A DNA stretch of 36,169 nucleotides from DAOULY01 sp034414595. Its GTDB lineage: Bacteria > Chloroflexota > Dehalococcoidia > SZUA-161 > JAUWZY01. Below are positions 25,164 through 33,442 of this stretch, piece after piece. Every line of letters begins with the position of its first letter. Positions within the stretch are counted from its first letter, which is position 1. Both the position numbers and the translations under genes were made by a program. The stretch spans positions 1 through 36,169 of the forward strand of contig DAOULY010000006.1 in NCBI GenBank assembly GCA_034414595.1. Direction: 5' to 3'. The notes under the pieces were generated by a model. It was not told the origin of the DNA. It worked only from the letters and a program-made list of their open reading frames with translations, and made no database searches.

Positions 25164-28126
25164 GAACGTGGATATTCGCGATAGCCATTATTGGTTCGTT
25201 GGCATTATTTCTGTTTTCCGTTTATCTATTCCTGCCCTCCTTTGCCTCTCCTGCTCTCTCCTTCTCCCCTTCAACTACACTCAATGTGGTCTCAGATGAT
25301 GTATTTGTAAAAGTGGAAGGTTCGGACAATTGGGAAAATGTTGAAGGACAAGTAAGCCTGAAGGCAGGCGATTGGGTAAAGACTTCCTCCCAAGGGCGGG
25401 CTGTTATTAAATTCTTCGAGGGTAGCTCTACAGAAATCGAGCCCGACACTATTGTCTGCATTGAGGAATTGCTTGCCACTGTGGAGGGTTCCACAACGAT
25501 AAGTCTCAATCAGCAGGTGGGTGTGACATGGAGTCACGTGGCGAAGCTTTTTGACCCAGCATCTAGCTTTGAAATAAATACATCAACAGCCGCAGCAGTG
25601 GTGCGAGGAACGCTGATCGGAATTGGGATAGACGAGGATGGGACTCTGGATGTCAAGGTTTTCGATGGCGCGGCGAGTGTCGTTGCTCAGGGGCAAGCAG
25701 TGCTCGTAAACGCTGGGTATCAAACCACGGTCAAGCAGGGGGAACCGCCACCACCGCCCTTGGAAATTCCTCCTCCTCAAAGCCAGCTCACCGTATCCCT
25801 GGCGTCACCGGCCTGGCTGCATGTACTCGACCCTATAGGGAGAAGTGCGGGCATCATTCCTCCGGGGTTTGCTATTAATGAAATACCCTTTTCCACCACT
25901 GCCTGGACTGAAGGTGAGGAACAGACTGTGGCTTTGGATGAGCCCATAGGAGGAAGGTACTATCTCATCATCTATGCCTACGAAACTGGTCCAGTAACCT
26001 TAACCGTCGCGGGCAATTCGCAGGACGGATTTGATCAGCAAGAGACTCGTGTATTCAATGTTGAAAAAGGCAAGGATTACTACCTTCGGCTTGATCTTGG
26101 GGTCCAACAGAAACTGATACAATCCCTGTTACTTGGTGATCTTGTAGTTGTGGATGCGCTGGCTGGTTTCAATGCTGACAAGACCGAAGCTGCCGTAGGC
26201 GAGGCCGTTCAGCTCACAGACCTCTCAAGAGGAGAGATCGCAAGCTGGCAGTGGAATTTCGGCGATGGCGCTACAAGCACGGAGCAAAACCCTTCCCATA
26301 CTTATGCTGAACCCGGTATCTACACTGTGACGCTGAATGTCTCTACCCCTGCCGGCTCAGACACCGAGGTCAAAAACAGCTACGTCAAGGTATATCAGGC
26401 ACCACAGGCTGACTTCACTGCCGACAAGACCGTAGCTGCCGTAAGCGGAGGCATTCAGTTCACAGATACCTCCAGCGGAGAGCCCACCAGCTGGCAATGG
26501 GACTTTGGCGACGGCGCCACCAGCACGGAGCAGAACCCCTCCCATGCCTACACCAACCCCGGCGTCTATACTGTGACGCTGGCTGTTTCCAACCCGGCGG
26601 GCTCAGACACCGAGGCCAAGAGCGACTACATCACAGTGTATCAGCCGCCACAGGCTGACTTCAGTGCTGATAAGACCGAAGTCGCCGTAGGCGAGACCGT
26701 TCAATTCACAGACACGTCCACTGGAGGCCCTACGAGCTGGCAATGGGACTTCGGGGATGGCGCTACAAGCACAGAGCAAAATCCCTCCCACACCTATGCC
26801 AACCCCGGCGTCTATACGGTAACACTGACCGTTTCCAACCCGGCGGGCTCAGACACAGAGGCCAAGGCCGACTACATCAGGGTGTATCAGGCACCACAGG
26901 CTAGTTTCAGTGCCGACAAGACGGAAGTCGCCGCAGGCGAGGCCGTTCAGTTCACAGACCTATCAACTGGAGGCCCTACAAGCTGGCAGTGGAATTTTGG
27001 CGACGGCACCACCAGCACTGAGCGGAACCCGTCCCACACCTATGCCAACTCTGGTGTCTATACGGTGACATTGACCGTTTCCAACCCGGCGGGCTCAGGA
27101 ACTGAGGCCAAGGCCGACCACATCAGGGTGTATGAGCCGCCACAGGCTGACTTCAGTGCCGACAAGATCGAAGCCACTCTGGGCGAGGTCATCCAGTTCA
27201 CGGACCTGTCCACTGGAGGGCCCACAAGCTGGCAGTGGAATTTTGGCGATGGTGCTACAAGCACGGAGCAGAACCCATCCCACGCTTATACCAGTCCAGG
27301 CGTTTATACCGTGACCCTGACCGTTTCCAACCCGGCGGGCTCAGACACCGAGGCCAAGGCCGACCACGTCAGGGTGTATGAGCCGCCACAGGCTGACTTC
27401 AGTGCCGACAAGACGGAAGTCGCCGCAAGCGAGACTGTGAACGTTCAATTCACAGACCTATCCACTGGAGAGCCCACAAGCTGGCAGTGGAATTTCGGTG
27501 ACGGCGCTGCAAGCACAGAGCAGAACCCGTCCCACGCCTATGCTAATCCAGGCCTCTACACCGTGACGCTCATGGTTTCCAACCCGGCGGGCTCAGACAC
27601 CGAGCTCAGGGTAGACTACATCAAGGTGTATGAGCCGCCACAGGCTGACTTCACTGCCGACAAGACGGAAGTCGCCGCAGGCGAGGTCATTCAATTTACA
27701 GACCTATCCACTGGGGAGCCCACAAGTTGGTACTGGAATTTCTGCGATGGTGCTACAAGCACAGAGCAGAACCCGTCCCACGCCTATGCTAACCCCGGTG
27801 TCTACATCGTGGCGCTCTGGATTTCCAACCCGGCGGGCTCGGACATCGAGTTCAGGGTAGGTTACATCAAGGTGTATGAGCCGCCACAGGCTGACTTCAC
27901 TGTTGATAAGGACGAAGCTGCGGTAGGCGAGGTCATCCAATTCACAGACCTATCAACTGAAGAGCCCACAAGCTGGCAGTGGAATTTCGGCGATGGTGCT
28001 GCAAGCACAGAGCAGAACCCGTCCCATGCCTATGCTAATCCCGGTGTCTACAACGTGACGCTCATGGTTTCCAACCCGGCGGGCTCAGACACCGAGGCCA
28101 AGAACGATCACGTTAAGGTATATTAG
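25160..28126 (+). CDS. Exported FecR-domain protein with eight PKD repeats
   Basis: The 988 residues begin with a signal/anchor segment (about 4-30). A FecR domain follows (about 45-195), recognisable by GDWVKTSSQGRAVIKFFEGS, TSTAAAVVRGT and VFDGAASVVAQG. A linker domain with a Pro-rich start (PPPPPLEIPPP) comes next. From about residue 335 to the end there are eight PKD domains of 82 residues, each with WQWNFGDGATSTEQNPSHAY and the closing VSNPAGSDTE. PKD domains are extracellular beta-sandwich spacers or adhesive modules. One repeat has Cys in place of Gly (NFCDGA, repeat 7). No LPXTG or other C-terminal anchor is visible. FecR-domain proteins are often next to CHASE2 cyclase genes, as here. 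ATG overlaps the MBL stop codon. Confidence 0.9.
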   Translation: MRTWIFAIAIIGSLALFLFSVYLFLPSFASPALSFSPSTTLNVVSDDVFVKVEGSDNWENVEGQVSLKAGDWVKTSSQGRAVIKFFEGSSTEIEPDTIVCIEELLATVEGSTTISLNQQVGVTWSHVAKLFDPASSFEINTSTAAAVVRGTLIGIGIDEDGTLDVKVFDGAASVVAQGQAVLVNAGYQTTVKQGEPPPPPLEIPPPQSQLTVSLASPAWLHVLDPIGRSAGIIPPGFAINEIPFSTTAWTEGEEQTVALDEPIGGRYYLIIYAYETGPVTLTVAGNSQDGFDQQETRVFNVEKGKDYYLRLDLGVQQKLIQSLLLGDLVVVDALAGFNADKTEAAVGEAVQLTDLSRGEIASWQWNFGDGATSTEQNPSHTYAEPGIYTVTLNVSTPAGSDTEVKNSYVKVYQAPQADFTADKTVAAVSGGIQFTDTSSGEPTSWQWDFGDGATSTEQNPSHAYTNPGVYTVTLAVSNPAGSDTEAKSDYITVYQPPQADFSADKTEVAVGETVQFTDTSTGGPTSWQWDFGDGATSTEQNPSHTYANPGVYTVTLTVSNPAGSDTEAKADYIRVYQAPQASFSADKTEVAAGEAVQFTDLSTGGPTSWQWNFGDGTTSTERNPSHTYANSGVYTVTLTVSNPAGSGTEAKADHIRVYEPPQADFSADKIEATLGEVIQFTDLSTGGPTSWQWNFGDGATSTEQNPSHAYTSPGVYTVTLTVSNPAGSDTEAKADHVRVYEPPQADFSADKTEVAASETVNVQFTDLSTGEPTSWQWNFGDGAASTEQNPSHAYANPGLYTVTLMVSNPAGSDTELRVDYIKVYEPPQADFTADKTEVAAGEVIQFTDLSTGEPTSWYWNFCDGATSTEQNPSHAYANPGVYIVALWISNPAGSDIEFRVGYIKVYEPPQADFTVDKDEAAVGEVIQFTDLSTEEPTSWQWNFGDGAASTEQNPSHAYANPGVYNVTLMVSNPAGSDTEAKNDHVKVY
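26160..28120 (+). repeat. Eight tandem ~246-bp coding repeats (PKD array)
   Basis: The motif CCACAGGCT recurs at 26402, 26648, 26894, 27140, 27386, 27638 and 27884. The spacing is exactly 246 bases except one of 252, which comes from two extra codons in repeat 6 (ETVNVQF). The first repeat is the most diverged. High nucleotide identity between units suggests recent expansion or gene conversion. Confidence 0.9.
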
Positions 28127-28259
28127 CTGGTCTAATGATGAGCGTTGGGATTGCGCTAATATTGAGTGGCCCTCGGGTGTTGTTTACTCCTCTTCACAGG
28201 ATTGAACATTGGAAGTAGCAATCTGGCCTTTCTTCGGTGGACATAAAATTTGAAGACAA

Positions 28260-30056
28260 ATGAGAATATTTCCAGCCGTAAGTGTAAGACATCTTTTTGC
28301 CCAAGGCACGAGAAAACAAAGGCGGCTGCGAAATCACACCTTGATCCTGTTGGGTGTAGGCGTGGTTTTCGCTCTCATTGTTCTCTTCGTCCAACCCTTC
28401 GCCAGCTTCAATTGGCAACTTAAAGACTCCCTCTTCACCACCACAGCCCCATCCCCCAAGATCGTCATTGTCACCATTGACGATGAGACCTTGGCCACCT
28501 ATGGCAGGCTGAGCGAGTGGTCCCGTTCCCTGCATGCCCAGGCGATAGATAATTTGAGCGCAGCAAACGCAAGTGTAATCGGCTTTGATGTGCTATTTGC
28601 CGAGCCAGCGGCGGGTGACGCCGACCTGGCGACGGCGATCTCAGATGCAGGGAATGTGGTACTGGTAACTGTAGGCACCGACCTTGTGTCTTTGGAAGGG
28701 GGCACTGTCTTCAGCGATTTCCTCACTCCTACCACAGATCTTGCTGATGCTGCCGCGGCTCTTGGTCATGCCAATGTGCTTGTTGATGGCGATGGCGTGG
28801 TGCGCCGCTTTCCTGTCACAGCCAGCGATAACGATGAGGATGCTTATTCGCATCTCGCCGTGGCCATGCTCTCAGTTGCACTGGACGAAGCTCCACAGCA
28901 TATCCCCGTGGACGGCACGGGAAGCACGCGCATAAACTATGTCGGCGGTCCCGGTTCCTTTCCCCGCATCTCTTATAAGGATGTGATCGCCGGAAATTTT
29001 GACCCGGGGTTGGTGTTGGGAAAGATCGTGCTTATCGGTACAACGGCTGCTGGCGAAGGAGACTTATTTCTCACCCCTGCCTCGGGGGGGAGAATGTTCG
29101 GTGTAGAAGCACATGCCAACGCCATCGATACCATCCTCACAGGGAGATTCATCACAGATTCTGGAATGGGCGTCACCATGCTTGCCATCCTCCTGCCGAC
29201 GGTCATATGCGGGTTGCTCCTGCCGCAGTTAGCACTGAAAGAATGTGGTCTCATTGGCATTGCGTTCCTCGGAGCGTTCAGCGGCGTTGTTTTGATCGCC
29301 TTTAGCAGAGGCTACATACTGGATGTAATTTATGCTCCGACAGCACTGGTGCTCCTCTTAATAGGCGTAGTCATCTGTCGCATAACCGCTGAAAGAGCCA
29401 GCAGGAGCGAGGTAACGAGTCTTTTTGGTAAATACGTTTCCCCACAGGTTGCTCAGGCTATCATTGAGCTGTCTGATCAGGACGCACTGGCACTGAACGG
29501 GGAGAACCGTGAGGTAACTGTCTTCTTCGCCGATGTCCGTGGTTTTACCCAGCTTAGCAGTCAACTAAGCCCTCACAATCTCGTTGATGTGCTCAATACA
29601 TACTTCTCTGCTATTATTGACAGAATCAGCGCCAATGAGGGTATGGTCAATAAGTTCGCCGGTGACAATATCATGGCAGTCTGGAACGCTCCTCAAAGTC
29701 AGCCTGAACACGCATTCCTTGCAGTTAAAACAGCGCTTGAGAGCCAAGAAGCTATAGAGGAAATCAACCAAAGGCTAAGCAATCCCTCTCCAGTGCAGTT
29801 TGGAATAGGTGTCAACACTGGAGAAACAATTGCCGGGAGTGTGGGCTCCAAAGGAAGGGCAGAATACACCGTGATCGGAGATGCGGTTAACGTTGCATCT
29901 CGCATTTGCAGCGCTACGCCAGGAGGGCGAGTCTGGATAGGGTGGCAGACCTTCGAGAAGGTCAAGGAAATGGTAGTAGCAACTGAACTGGAGCCTCAAT
30001 ACTTCAAAGGGAAAGAAGAGGCACTGACGGTTTATGAAGTGAGGGCTCTCCTCTGA
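28260..30056 (+). CDS. CHASE2-domain adenylate cyclase (class III)
   Basis: This 598-residue sensor cyclase has one N-terminal helix (about 28-47), an extracytoplasmic CHASE2 domain (about 50-300, VTIDDETLATYGR ... IGFDVLFAEP ... GKIVLIGTTAAGEGD), three helices (about 303-375) and a cytoplasmic class III cyclase domain (about 415-590). Metal-binding Asp425 (FFADVRGFT) and Asp469 (KFAGDN) are present, as are transition-state Asn544 and Arg548 (DAVNVASR). Purine selectors Lys465 and Thr537 predict ATP rather than GTP as substrate, so the product should be cAMP. The CHASE2 ligand is unknown. It follows the FecR-PKD gene after 133 bases and may be a partner of it. ATG 28260 has only a poor ribosome site; GTG at 28281 is out of the likely frame and not preferred. 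Confidence 0.93.
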   Translation: MRIFPAVSVRHLFAQGTRKQRRLRNHTLILLGVGVVFALIVLFVQPFASFNWQLKDSLFTTTAPSPKIVIVTIDDETLATYGRLSEWSRSLHAQAIDNLSAANASVIGFDVLFAEPAAGDADLATAISDAGNVVLVTVGTDLVSLEGGTVFSDFLTPTTDLADAAAALGHANVLVDGDGVVRRFPVTASDNDEDAYSHLAVAMLSVALDEAPQHIPVDGTGSTRINYVGGPGSFPRISYKDVIAGNFDPGLVLGKIVLIGTTAAGEGDLFLTPASGGRMFGVEAHANAIDTILTGRFITDSGMGVTMLAILLPTVICGLLLPQLALKECGLIGIAFLGAFSGVVLIAFSRGYILDVIYAPTALVLLLIGVVICRITAERASRSEVTSLFGKYVSPQVAQAIIELSDQDALALNGENREVTVFFADVRGFTQLSSQLSPHNLVDVLNTYFSAIIDRISANEGMVNKFAGDNIMAVWNAPQSQPEHAFLAVKTALESQEAIEEINQRLSNPSPVQFGIGVNTGETIAGSVGSKGRAEYTVIGDAVNVASRICSATPGGRVWIGWQTFEKVKEMVVATELEPQYFKGKEEALTVYEVRALL

Positions 30057-30311
30057 GGAGCCATTTCACACACTATGGCGTGGACCATCGAATGGTGAAC
30101 CGAGACAACGTTCAACACAACAGAATTGAACATGCTAGAGCGCATGCTGGCTGACCTCAGGCTTCTCAGTGTGTTGGATCCCACCTCCATATATGCATAA
30201 AAGTCCTTTTCACCCCCCGAGGCATTCACTTGGTGTGGTCTCAACTTGCCAGAGACACGTCCCTATTCCTCGTCACTACCAAAGTGTCACCTAAGGGATG
30301 CGAAAGTCATC
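30057..30311. other. Intergenic region after the cyclase, no gene recognised
   Basis: Nothing coding is visible in this part of the 591-base gap between the cyclase and the signal peptidase gene. The rest of the gap holds the promoter, c-di-GMP riboswitch and terminator listed separately. A short imperfect stem overlaps the cyclase stop codon (CTCC-TCTGA-GGAG) but has no T-run. Confidence 0.5.
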
Positions 30312-30340
30312 TTGACTGAGCCGTGAGCCCTGATGATAAC
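30312..30340 (+). promoter_or_regulatory. Promoter of the riboswitch-controlled transcript
   Basis: TTGACT (30312-30317), 17 bases, GATAAC (30335-30340). The predicted start near 30347 places the c-di-GMP aptamer about 50 bases into the leader. Confidence 0.55.
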
Positions 30341-30395
30341 ATAGAGATAGAAAAACTACATAGTTACAGATTGCGCTACGTTGCGTGATCGAAGT

Positions 30396-30486
30396 GTCCG
30401 GCGAAAGGGCAAACCCATCGAAAGACGGGGGCGCAAAGCCACGGGTCTAACGTCCCCCCAGGGACTATGACAGCCGGGTTGCCGAA
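30396..30486 (+). ncRNA. Cyclic-di-GMP-I (GEMM-I) riboswitch aptamer
   Basis: The conserved core is present in order: AGGGCAAACC (30406-30415), the GNRA-capped stem CGAAAG (30419-30424), GGCGCAAAGCC (30430-30440; tetraloop receptor and linker), GGGTCTAA (30443-30450), a variable third stem, and ATGACAGCCGGGTTGCCG (30468-30484). CGGC (30399-30402) can close with GCCG (30481-30484). This matches the GEMM-I consensus from memory of the Vc2 aptamer. It is followed at once by an intrinsic terminator and then by the signal peptidase gene. Whether c-di-GMP turns the gene on or off cannot be read without modelling the alternative folds. Confidence 0.9.
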
Positions 30487-30496
30487 CCGAGGAAGC

Positions 30497-30542
30497 AAAC
30501 GTGTTTCCCGGTGCCCTCCTTAGGGGGAAACACGTTTTTGCA
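30497..30542 (+). terminator. Intrinsic terminator, riboswitch expression platform
   Basis: AAACGTGTTTCCC (30497-30509) pairs perfectly with GGGAAACACGTTT (30525-30537), giving a 13-bp stem with a 15-base loop and T residues through 30539. It starts 11 bases after the aptamer and ends about 106 bases before the signal peptidase start, which is the standard layout for a transcription-terminating riboswitch. Confidence 0.85.
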
Positions 30543-30647
30543 TTTGGTCCAAAGGCGTACTTGGGAATTAGCTGCAACTTGAAGTGCTGAATCTGGTAAT
30601 GGTCAGGGCAAACGAGGAGATGGGAGACAAGTGGGGAGAAGAAGTAA

Positions 30648-31262
30648 GTGATTAGGAGCTGGATAAAGTGGGCAGTCAGCGCAGTCATGATGCTGGCGAC
30701 TCTATTCGCACTATTCGTTGGGTTTTCGGCCATCGTGCTTGGATGGCAGTTCAATACTGTCATGAGCGGCAGTATGAGCCCCACATTAGAAGAGGGTGAT
30801 ATCGTAGTAGCCCAGCCGGTCAATCCCGAGGCCATAGAAGTTGGTGACATCATCACCTACTACTCACCACAGCTTGGAAAGACCGTAGTCCACAGGGTGA
30901 TAGAGAAACACATGGATAGCGAGCTCTATGCATCTCCCGAGCCCGATGCAGGTAGTCAGCTGTGTTTCAGAACTCAAGGGGATGCCAATGAAAATCCCGA
31001 CAGTCATATAGTCCCCGCCCAAAACGTGGTCGGCAGGGTCAGGTTCGATGTCCCGCTCTTGGGTCATGCGTTGCAATCTCTCAAGACCCCCTTAGGCTCT
31101 GTCCTGCTCTTTGGTCTCCCTGGAGCTATGATCATGGCCATGGAACTGAAAAACATCTCGGCCAAACTCTCGAAACTGAGGAATGGTAAAAAGGCAGCGG
31201 AGCCTTCCGCAGCCGGACGGTCATGGACTGCGGGGCTAAGAACCGAAGACTGGTTATCTTGA
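30648..31262 (+). CDS. Signal peptidase I, SipW/archaeal (Ser-His) type, 1
   Basis: This 204-residue membrane peptidase has a helix at about 8-31, the catalytic Ser42 in SGSMSPTLEEGD, His82 in TVVHRV (the ER/archaeal type uses His instead of Lys), and GDANENPD with Asp112 and Asp118. A second helix lies at about 150-166 (GSVLLFGLPGAMIMAM). SipW-type enzymes process TasA/camelysin-like precursors, two of which are encoded 2-4 kb downstream. The start is GTG at 30648 after GGGGAGAAGAAGTAA; no upstream in-frame start is available because a TAA precedes it. It is the first gene under the c-di-GMP riboswitch. Confidence 0.92.
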   Translation: MIRSWIKWAVSAVMMLATLFALFVGFSAIVLGWQFNTVMSGSMSPTLEEGDIVVAQPVNPEAIEVGDIITYYSPQLGKTVVHRVIEKHMDSELYASPEPDAGSQLCFRTQGDANENPDSHIVPAQNVVGRVRFDVPLLGHALQSLKTPLGSVLLFGLPGAMIMAMELKNISAKLSKLRNGKKAAEPSAAGRSWTAGLRTEDWLS

Positions 31263-31375
31263 TGTCCCGTAGTCGATAGCTATATCTAAAAGTACTATTC
31301 CGCCATCATACTTCCTGCTGCCAATATCGCCCAAAATGGCGACCTCCAGAGTAGCATATCCCCCCGTAAGCACGA

Positions 31376-31404
31376 TTGACGAGCTTGATGTCTATTGGTA
31401 TCAT
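31376..31404 (+). promoter_or_regulatory. Promoter of the two-component operon
   Basis: TTGACG (31376-31381), exactly 17 bases, TATCAT (31399-31404): five of six matches in each box. It lies 31 bases before the kinase start, so the kinase/regulator pair can be transcribed independently of the riboswitch-controlled gene. Confidence 0.7.
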
Positions 31405-31435
31405 GTTTTAGGGGTAAGATAGGGTAGGTGTAGAT

Positions 31436-32218
31436 ATGGGCAAGGGCTCAGGTGGGAAGAAGCCGAGGCCTGAGGAGAAGCAAGCCACAGATCGCCTCAC
31501 GGAACTGGAGAATCTGGAGCAACAGAGGTCCAGGTTTATCGCCGTCATCATCCACGAACTCAGCAACCCACTGACTGTGATCAAATCGGCGGCGACAGCG
31601 CTGCAGGAGAGGCTTGCTTGGGACCCGCGGAGCATTGAGGCCAGGTTGAGTCAGAATCTGCTCAAGGGCGCTGAAACTATGGAAACCACGCTCAATGAGC
31701 TAAGAGATGCGATGCTGATGTCAGCGAGAGCTTTCGTGCTACAGTCGGAGCCTTTGAATCCACTGGAAGTGATCGCTGAGGTGCTGGATCAGGTTACCCC
31801 TATGTTCGAAGGCAAACGTCAGTTCCTGGGGGTAGACCTGCCTGATTCCTTGCCTGTGGTAACAGCTGACCGACAGAGGCTGAAGCAGATATTACTCAAC
31901 CTGTTGCTGAACGCCATCAAATTCACCGGCGAGGGTGGTATTATCAGGCTCAAGGCCAGGGGCAATGGCAACGAGGTGGTGATAGAGGTTGAGGACACCG
32001 GGGTTGGAATCCCCGCTGAGGAGCAAGCGTACTTATTCGAGCCCTTCTATCGTCCCAGTCATATGGAGCAGCAAACTCGCAAGCCAGGCCTGGGCCTGGG
32101 TCTGGCTATAGCCAAGCAATTAGTTGAGCTGCACGGTGGACGGATCTGGCTGGAGAGCGAGCCTGGGAAGGGAAGCACTTTCAGCTTTTCGCTGCCGATT
32201 GGGGGGCAAGAGCTTTGA
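31436..32218 (+). CDS. Soluble sensor histidine kinase
   Basis: The 260 residues contain only the kinase core. A HisKA dimerisation domain carries phosphoacceptor His40 in VIIHELSNPLT. A HATPase domain follows, with N box LLNLLLNAIKFT (Asn159), G1 EDTGVGIP (Asp187), F box FEPFYR and G2 GLGLGLAIAKQL. No transmembrane helix or PAS/GAF sensor is present; the first ~30 residues are charged. Input therefore probably comes through a partner protein or a cytoplasmic cue. The stop overlaps the response regulator's TTG start by four bases. Own promoter at 31376-31404. Confidence 0.93.
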   Translation: MGKGSGGKKPRPEEKQATDRLTELENLEQQRSRFIAVIIHELSNPLTVIKSAATALQERLAWDPRSIEARLSQNLLKGAETMETTLNELRDAMLMSARAFVLQSEPLNPLEVIAEVLDQVTPMFEGKRQFLGVDLPDSLPVVTADRQRLKQILLNLLLNAIKFTGEGGIIRLKARGNGNEVVIEVEDTGVGIPAEEQAYLFEPFYRPSHMEQQTRKPGLGLGLAIAKQLVELHGGRIWLESEPGKGSTFSFSLPIGGQEL

Positions 32219-32895
32219 AGATATTAATGATCGAGGACAGTGCGGAGATTGTGGAGAGCGTTTCCATAGCTCTGGAGCTTCGCTGGTCTGGCGCTACTCT
32301 GCTATCCACGCCCTCTGGCGAGAAGGGAATAGAGATGGTGCGGACCGAAGTGCCAGACGTGGTCATGTTGGACATCGGCCTGCCCGATATGGATGGGTTT
32401 GATGTGTTGCGTGAAATTCGCAAGTTCTCGAATGTGCCGGTGATCGTGCTCACCGTTAGGTCGGATGAGATAGACACGGTGAGAGGTCTGGAGCTGGGAG
32501 CCGACGATTATATCACCAAGCCCTTCAGCCATTTGGAGCTCTTGGCTCGGATAAAGACGGCCCTGCGCCATTATAATTCTCAGCAAGCTCCGGCAGAATA
32601 CGTCACCTTGGGCAACCTGAAGATGGACTTCGCCAACCGTGAGATACTGGTTGATGATGAGCAAGTGAGGCTGACTTCCACTGAATACCGATTGTTGAAT
32701 CTCCTGGTGAGGGATGCGGGGAGAGTGGTGAGCCATAACAAGCTCATGCGAGAGCTGTGGGGCGATGATCTTGCCGGAGATAGCGAAGCACTACGGACAT
32801 ACATCTATCAACTCCGAAAGAAGTTGAATGACAGCCCACCACGCCTGATCCTAAGTGAGCACGGGTTCGGCTACAAATTCGTCCCCCCAGCATAG
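32215..32895 (+). CDS. OmpR/PhoB-type response regulator
   Basis: These 226 residues form a receiver domain (1-118; acidic pair at 7-8, phosphoacceptor Asp53 in MLDIGLPDMDG, conserved Thr in VLTVRS, Lys in ITKPFS). A winged-helix DNA-binding domain follows (about 128-225), ending in LILSEHGFGYKFVPP. The start is TTG at 32215, inside the kinase stop codon (TTGA), so translation is coupled. OmpR-family dimers bind direct repeats one helical turn apart; such repeats lie 340 bases downstream (33233-33270), ahead of the TasA-like genes, making those a likely target. Confidence 0.93.
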   Translation: MKILMIEDSAEIVESVSIALELRWSGATLLSTPSGEKGIEMVRTEVPDVVMLDIGLPDMDGFDVLREIRKFSNVPVIVLTVRSDEIDTVRGLELGADDYITKPFSHLELLARIKTALRHYNSQQAPAEYVTLGNLKMDFANREILVDDEQVRLTSTEYRLLNLLVRDAGRVVSHNKLMRELWGDDLAGDSEALRTYIYQLRKKLNDSPPRLILSEHGFGYKFVPPA

Positions 32896-33028
32896 AAGCT
32901 GCCTCTTCGCAGCCCCGGAAATTGGTCAAAAGGCGATCCCCTGTGCGCCCAGATTAAGCCTCGAGCATGTATGGTCTCCTTTGAGAGAACTCCTAATATC
33001 GACCCCAATAAGGTAAAATTGTCTCTCT

Positions 33029-33131
33029 AATCCCCTTTTGCTGTCACTCTGAGCGAAGCGAAGAGTCTATAAGGGGATTCTTCGCCCAGAAGGCTCAGAA
33101 TGACAAAATGACTAGGGCTCAGAATGACAAA
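33029..33131. repeat. Palindromic 'GTCATTCTGAGC'-type interspersed repeat
   Basis: TGTCACTCTGAGC (33042-33054) is the near-inverse of GCTCAGAATGACA (33093-33105), and the latter is repeated at 33117-33129. Outer arms AATCCCCTT (33029-33037) and AAGGGGATT (33071-33079) add a second pairing. GAGCGAAGCGAAGAGTC in the left arm is typical of a repeat seen widely in environmental bacterial genomes (from memory). The partial second copy suggests a non-autonomous element or degraded array. Confidence 0.65.
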
Positions 33132-33232
33132 AAGCCAGGTTGCTAAGCGATCTCTCACAGAGCACCTCCCATCAGTGAGCACAGAGCTGGCTTAACCATA
33201 GGCTCGTCAGACGGAAGCCACTTACAGAAACC

Positions 33233-33270
33233 TGACAAATCCTAACAATTCCCTCACAAATCCTGACCAA
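33233..33270. promoter_or_regulatory. Phased direct repeats, candidate OmpR-family binding array
   Basis: TGACAAATCC (33233), TAACAATTCC (33243), TCACAAATCC (33254) and TGACCAAAGT (33264) recur at steps of 10, 11 and 10 bases, about one helical turn. The consensus is TNACAAWTCC. OmpR/PhoB-type regulators bind such arrays, and the gene for one ends 340 bases upstream. The array sits ~35 bases before a -10-like TACTAT. Confidence 0.55.
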
Positions 33271-33442
33271 AGTCTCTCGAATTTATCATGTACTTTCGTA
33301 CTATTCCTATGTGGAATCTCACGGTACATCTTTACTATTACTTATAGAGGAACAAATCAGGAAATCCGGAAGGAGGGACAATGTGTAACGGAGAAGCACA
33401 AAAACAAGAAGGAAAAAATAAACAAAGAAAGGAGGTGACCAG

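Larger units (their letters stand above)
32896..33442. other. Long control region upstream of the TasA-like genes
   Basis: The 547 bases have no gene. They hold a small stem after the regulator stop (GCTGC/GCAGC, 32898-32913), the palindromic repeat at 33029-33131, the phased direct repeats at 33233-33270, a -10-like TACTAT (33299-33304) with no good -35, and an A-rich stretch ending in a very strong ribosome site AGGAGGTGA (33430-33438). Confidence 0.6.

Noticed and set aside
26160..28120. CRISPR-like regular repeats
   Set aside because: Units are 246 bases, in frame, and encode PKD domains; there are no spacers.
32898..32913. Small stem after the response regulator as terminator
   Set aside because: Only five base pairs and no T-run.
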